Below, in pieces: positions 62,843 through 64,000 of a stretch of DNA of 64,000 nucleotides. Origin of the DNA: Cytophaga hutchinsonii ATCC 33406 (GTDB lineage Bacteria; Bacteroidota; Bacteroidia; Cytophagales; Cytophagaceae); contig NC_008255.1 of assembly GCF_000014145.1 (NCBI RefSeq), positions 1,365,501 to 1,429,500 of the forward strand, given 5' to 3'. The translations under genes were made by a program, and so were the position numbers. Below the pieces are notes generated by a model. The model did not search any database. It saw only the letters and a list, made by a program, of their open reading frames with translations, and was not told the DNA's origin. The number at the start of each line of letters is the position of its first letter. Positions within the stretch are counted from its first letter, which is position 1.

Positions 62843-64000
62843 ATGGATATAAAATCAGACAATACACATTACATAGTTGGTATCGGGGCTTCGGCAGGAG
62901 GTCTGGAAGCGTATAACGATTTTTTTGACAACGCGCCTGAAAACAGCCGGCTTTCGTATATTCTTGTACAGCATTTATCACCGGATTATAAAAGTCTGCT
63001 GGTAGATCTGCTGTCGCGCCACACGCACATGAAAATATACGAGGCCAGGAATGAAATGGAGATCCGGCCGAATTGTATCTATGTTATTCCGCCGGGCAAA
63101 AATCTTACGGTAGGTGAAGACAAGCTGATCATCCATGAAAAGGACAGTCTGGATAAAGGCCCGAACACGTCTATTGATACATTCTTTTATTCCCTTGCCG
63201 ATAAGTACGGCGACCGTGCCATTGCCATTGTATTGTCTGGCACCGGTACCGATGGTTCCCGCGGGATAGAAGCCATTAAGGATGCCGAAGGGCTTGTGAT
63301 CGTGCAGGACCCGCAGCTGGCTAAGTTTGACGGCATGCCGCGCAGCAGCATTGCAACCGGGCGTGCGGACCTGATCCTGCCTACTTCGAAGATGCACGTA
63401 GAGATTATTAATTATATCAATGAGCTGCCGGTTGTGAGCCTTATTGAAAATGAGATCGACCAGGGAGTGTTGAACAAAGTGCTGCATGTATTGCATAAGC
63501 AGACAGGATGTGATTTTCAGCAGTACAAGATGCCGACAATCCTTCGAAGGTTAACCCGCCGCCTGGCCTTCCTGAAAATATCTACCGTAGAAGATTATCT
63601 GCACTACATCATAGAGCATACACAGGAAGGGAAAATATTTTGTAAGGACCTGCTGATCGGTGTTACAAAGTTCTTCCGGGATAAAGAGGCATTTGACAGC
63701 CTGCGTGAAAAAGTGCTGATTCCGCTGATTGATTCAAAACATGATTTTGAAACCATAAAAGTTTGGGTGAGTGCCTGCAGTACAGGAGAAGAGGTATACT
63801 CCATTGCAATCCTGCTGCATGATCTTATCCAGCAGCGCAACCGCAACCTGGAAGTAAAGATTTTCGGCACCGATCTGGATGCTTCCCATATTGAAAAGGC
63901 TTCCAAAGCCGAATATCCGGAATTTATTAATAAGGAAATTCCGCTGGAATACCTGAGCCGGTATTTCACAAAAAGAGATAATGTCTATACAGTCATTCCT
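62843..64000 (+). CDS. CheB-CheR hybrid (methylesterase/methyltransferase), runs off the window
   Basis: 386 residues visible from the ATG at 62843; the 3' end is outside the window. The CheB methylesterase domain (about 10-190) has GIGASAGGLEA (catalytic Ser), VQHLSPDYKSL (His) and SGTGTDGSRG (Asp). The CheR domain follows: an N-terminal helical part (MPTILRRLTRRLAFLKI), FFRDKEAFDSL, and VSACSTGEEVYSIAILL, the SAM-binding motif. Proteins of this type usually continue into coiled-coil, PAS and histidine-kinase parts. The CheB domain lacks a receiver. It is transcribed with the upstream phytochrome gene, suggesting light-controlled signalling. Confidence 0.92.
   Translation, partial: MDIKSDNTHYIVGIGASAGGLEAYNDFFDNAPENSRLSYILVQHLSPDYKSLLVDLLSRHTHMKIYEARNEMEIRPNCIYVIPPGKNLTVGEDKLIIHEKDSLDKGPNTSIDTFFYSLADKYGDRAIAIVLSGTGTDGSRGIEAIKDAEGLVIVQDPQLAKFDGMPRSSIATGRADLILPTSKMHVEIINYINELPVVSLIENEIDQGVLNKVLHVLHKQTGCDFQQYKMPTILRRLTRRLAFLKISTVEDYLHYIIEHTQEGKIFCKDLLIGVTKFFRDKEAFDSLREKVLIPLIDSKHDFETIKVWVSACSTGEEVYSIAILLHDLIQQRNRNLEVKIFGTDLDASHIEKASKAEYPEFINKEIPLEYLSRYFTKRDNVYTVIP

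Overview
The window looks like a chromosomal segment of a free-living member of the Bacteroidota, most likely a Cytophaga-like bacterium (order Cytophagales). Several features point this way: C-terminal type IX secretion (T9SS) sorting tails on two very large exported proteins, a lipidated TamA homologue (TamL) next to TamB, a eukaryote-type NADP isocitrate dehydrogenase, an RpoE-like ECF sigma factor with no anti-sigma gene beside it, and moderate GC with few Shine-Dalgarno sites. The species is an inference. No rRNA, tRNA, CRISPR array, transposase or prophage was recognised.

Layout. 0.3-10.6 kb (minus strand): glycosyltransferase, ECF sigma factor, rsmG, then the classic pair of a thioester alpha-2-macroglobulin lipoprotein and penicillin-binding protein 1C. 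11-14.2 kb (plus): tgt, an LptF/LptG-type permease and an MscS channel. 14.5-18 kb: small accessory genes (two lipoproteins, a SUKH/SMI1 protein, a small helical protein, a possibly frameshifted pair). 18-22.3 kb (minus): a T9SS-exported thermolysin-family protease, a small exported protein and ispE. 22.4-24.7 kb (plus): pglC-pglD-pglE-like genes for a bacillosamine-type sugar. 24.8-29 kb: an exported TPR-CHAT caspase-like protein. 29.1-33.9 kb (minus): a compact six-gene stressosome operon (receiver, RsbR, RsbS, RsbT, RsbT-RsbX fusion, RsbT-like/PAS histidine kinase). 34.5-39.5 kb: a giant sugar-dehydrogenase-like T9SS cargo. 39.7-41.6 kb: a 7TMR-DISM histidine kinase. 41.8-49.1 kb: TamL-TamB. 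49.2-53.2 kb: HAD hydrolase, methyltransferase, polysaccharide deacetylase, icd. 53.5-60.4 kb: AI-2E-type permease, M16 protease, a small exported protein, and dnaX, whose tau domain lies in the -1 frame beyond an A10 run. 61.3-64 kb: a kinase-less phytochrome followed after 7 bp by a CheB-CheR hybrid that runs off the window.

The intergenic regions are unusually rich in repeats. A dispersed palindrome of the type GTAGGGGCGAATTGCATTCGCCCC, with compensating changes in its two arms, occurs at about seven places and twice supplies the stop codon of the neighbouring gene. There are also 8-bp, 11-bp, 21-bp and 24-bp tandem repeats and a 7-bp repeat field that flanks a terminator on both sides.

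The most interesting items are the stressosome operon wired to two-component proteins, the dnaX slippery run in a reversed arrangement (unshifted reading gives the short form), the orphan photosensor coupled to CheB-CheR, the exported TPR-CHAT protein, a tRNA-guanine transglycosylase lacking the usual zinc cysteines, and the 11-bp phased repeat array.
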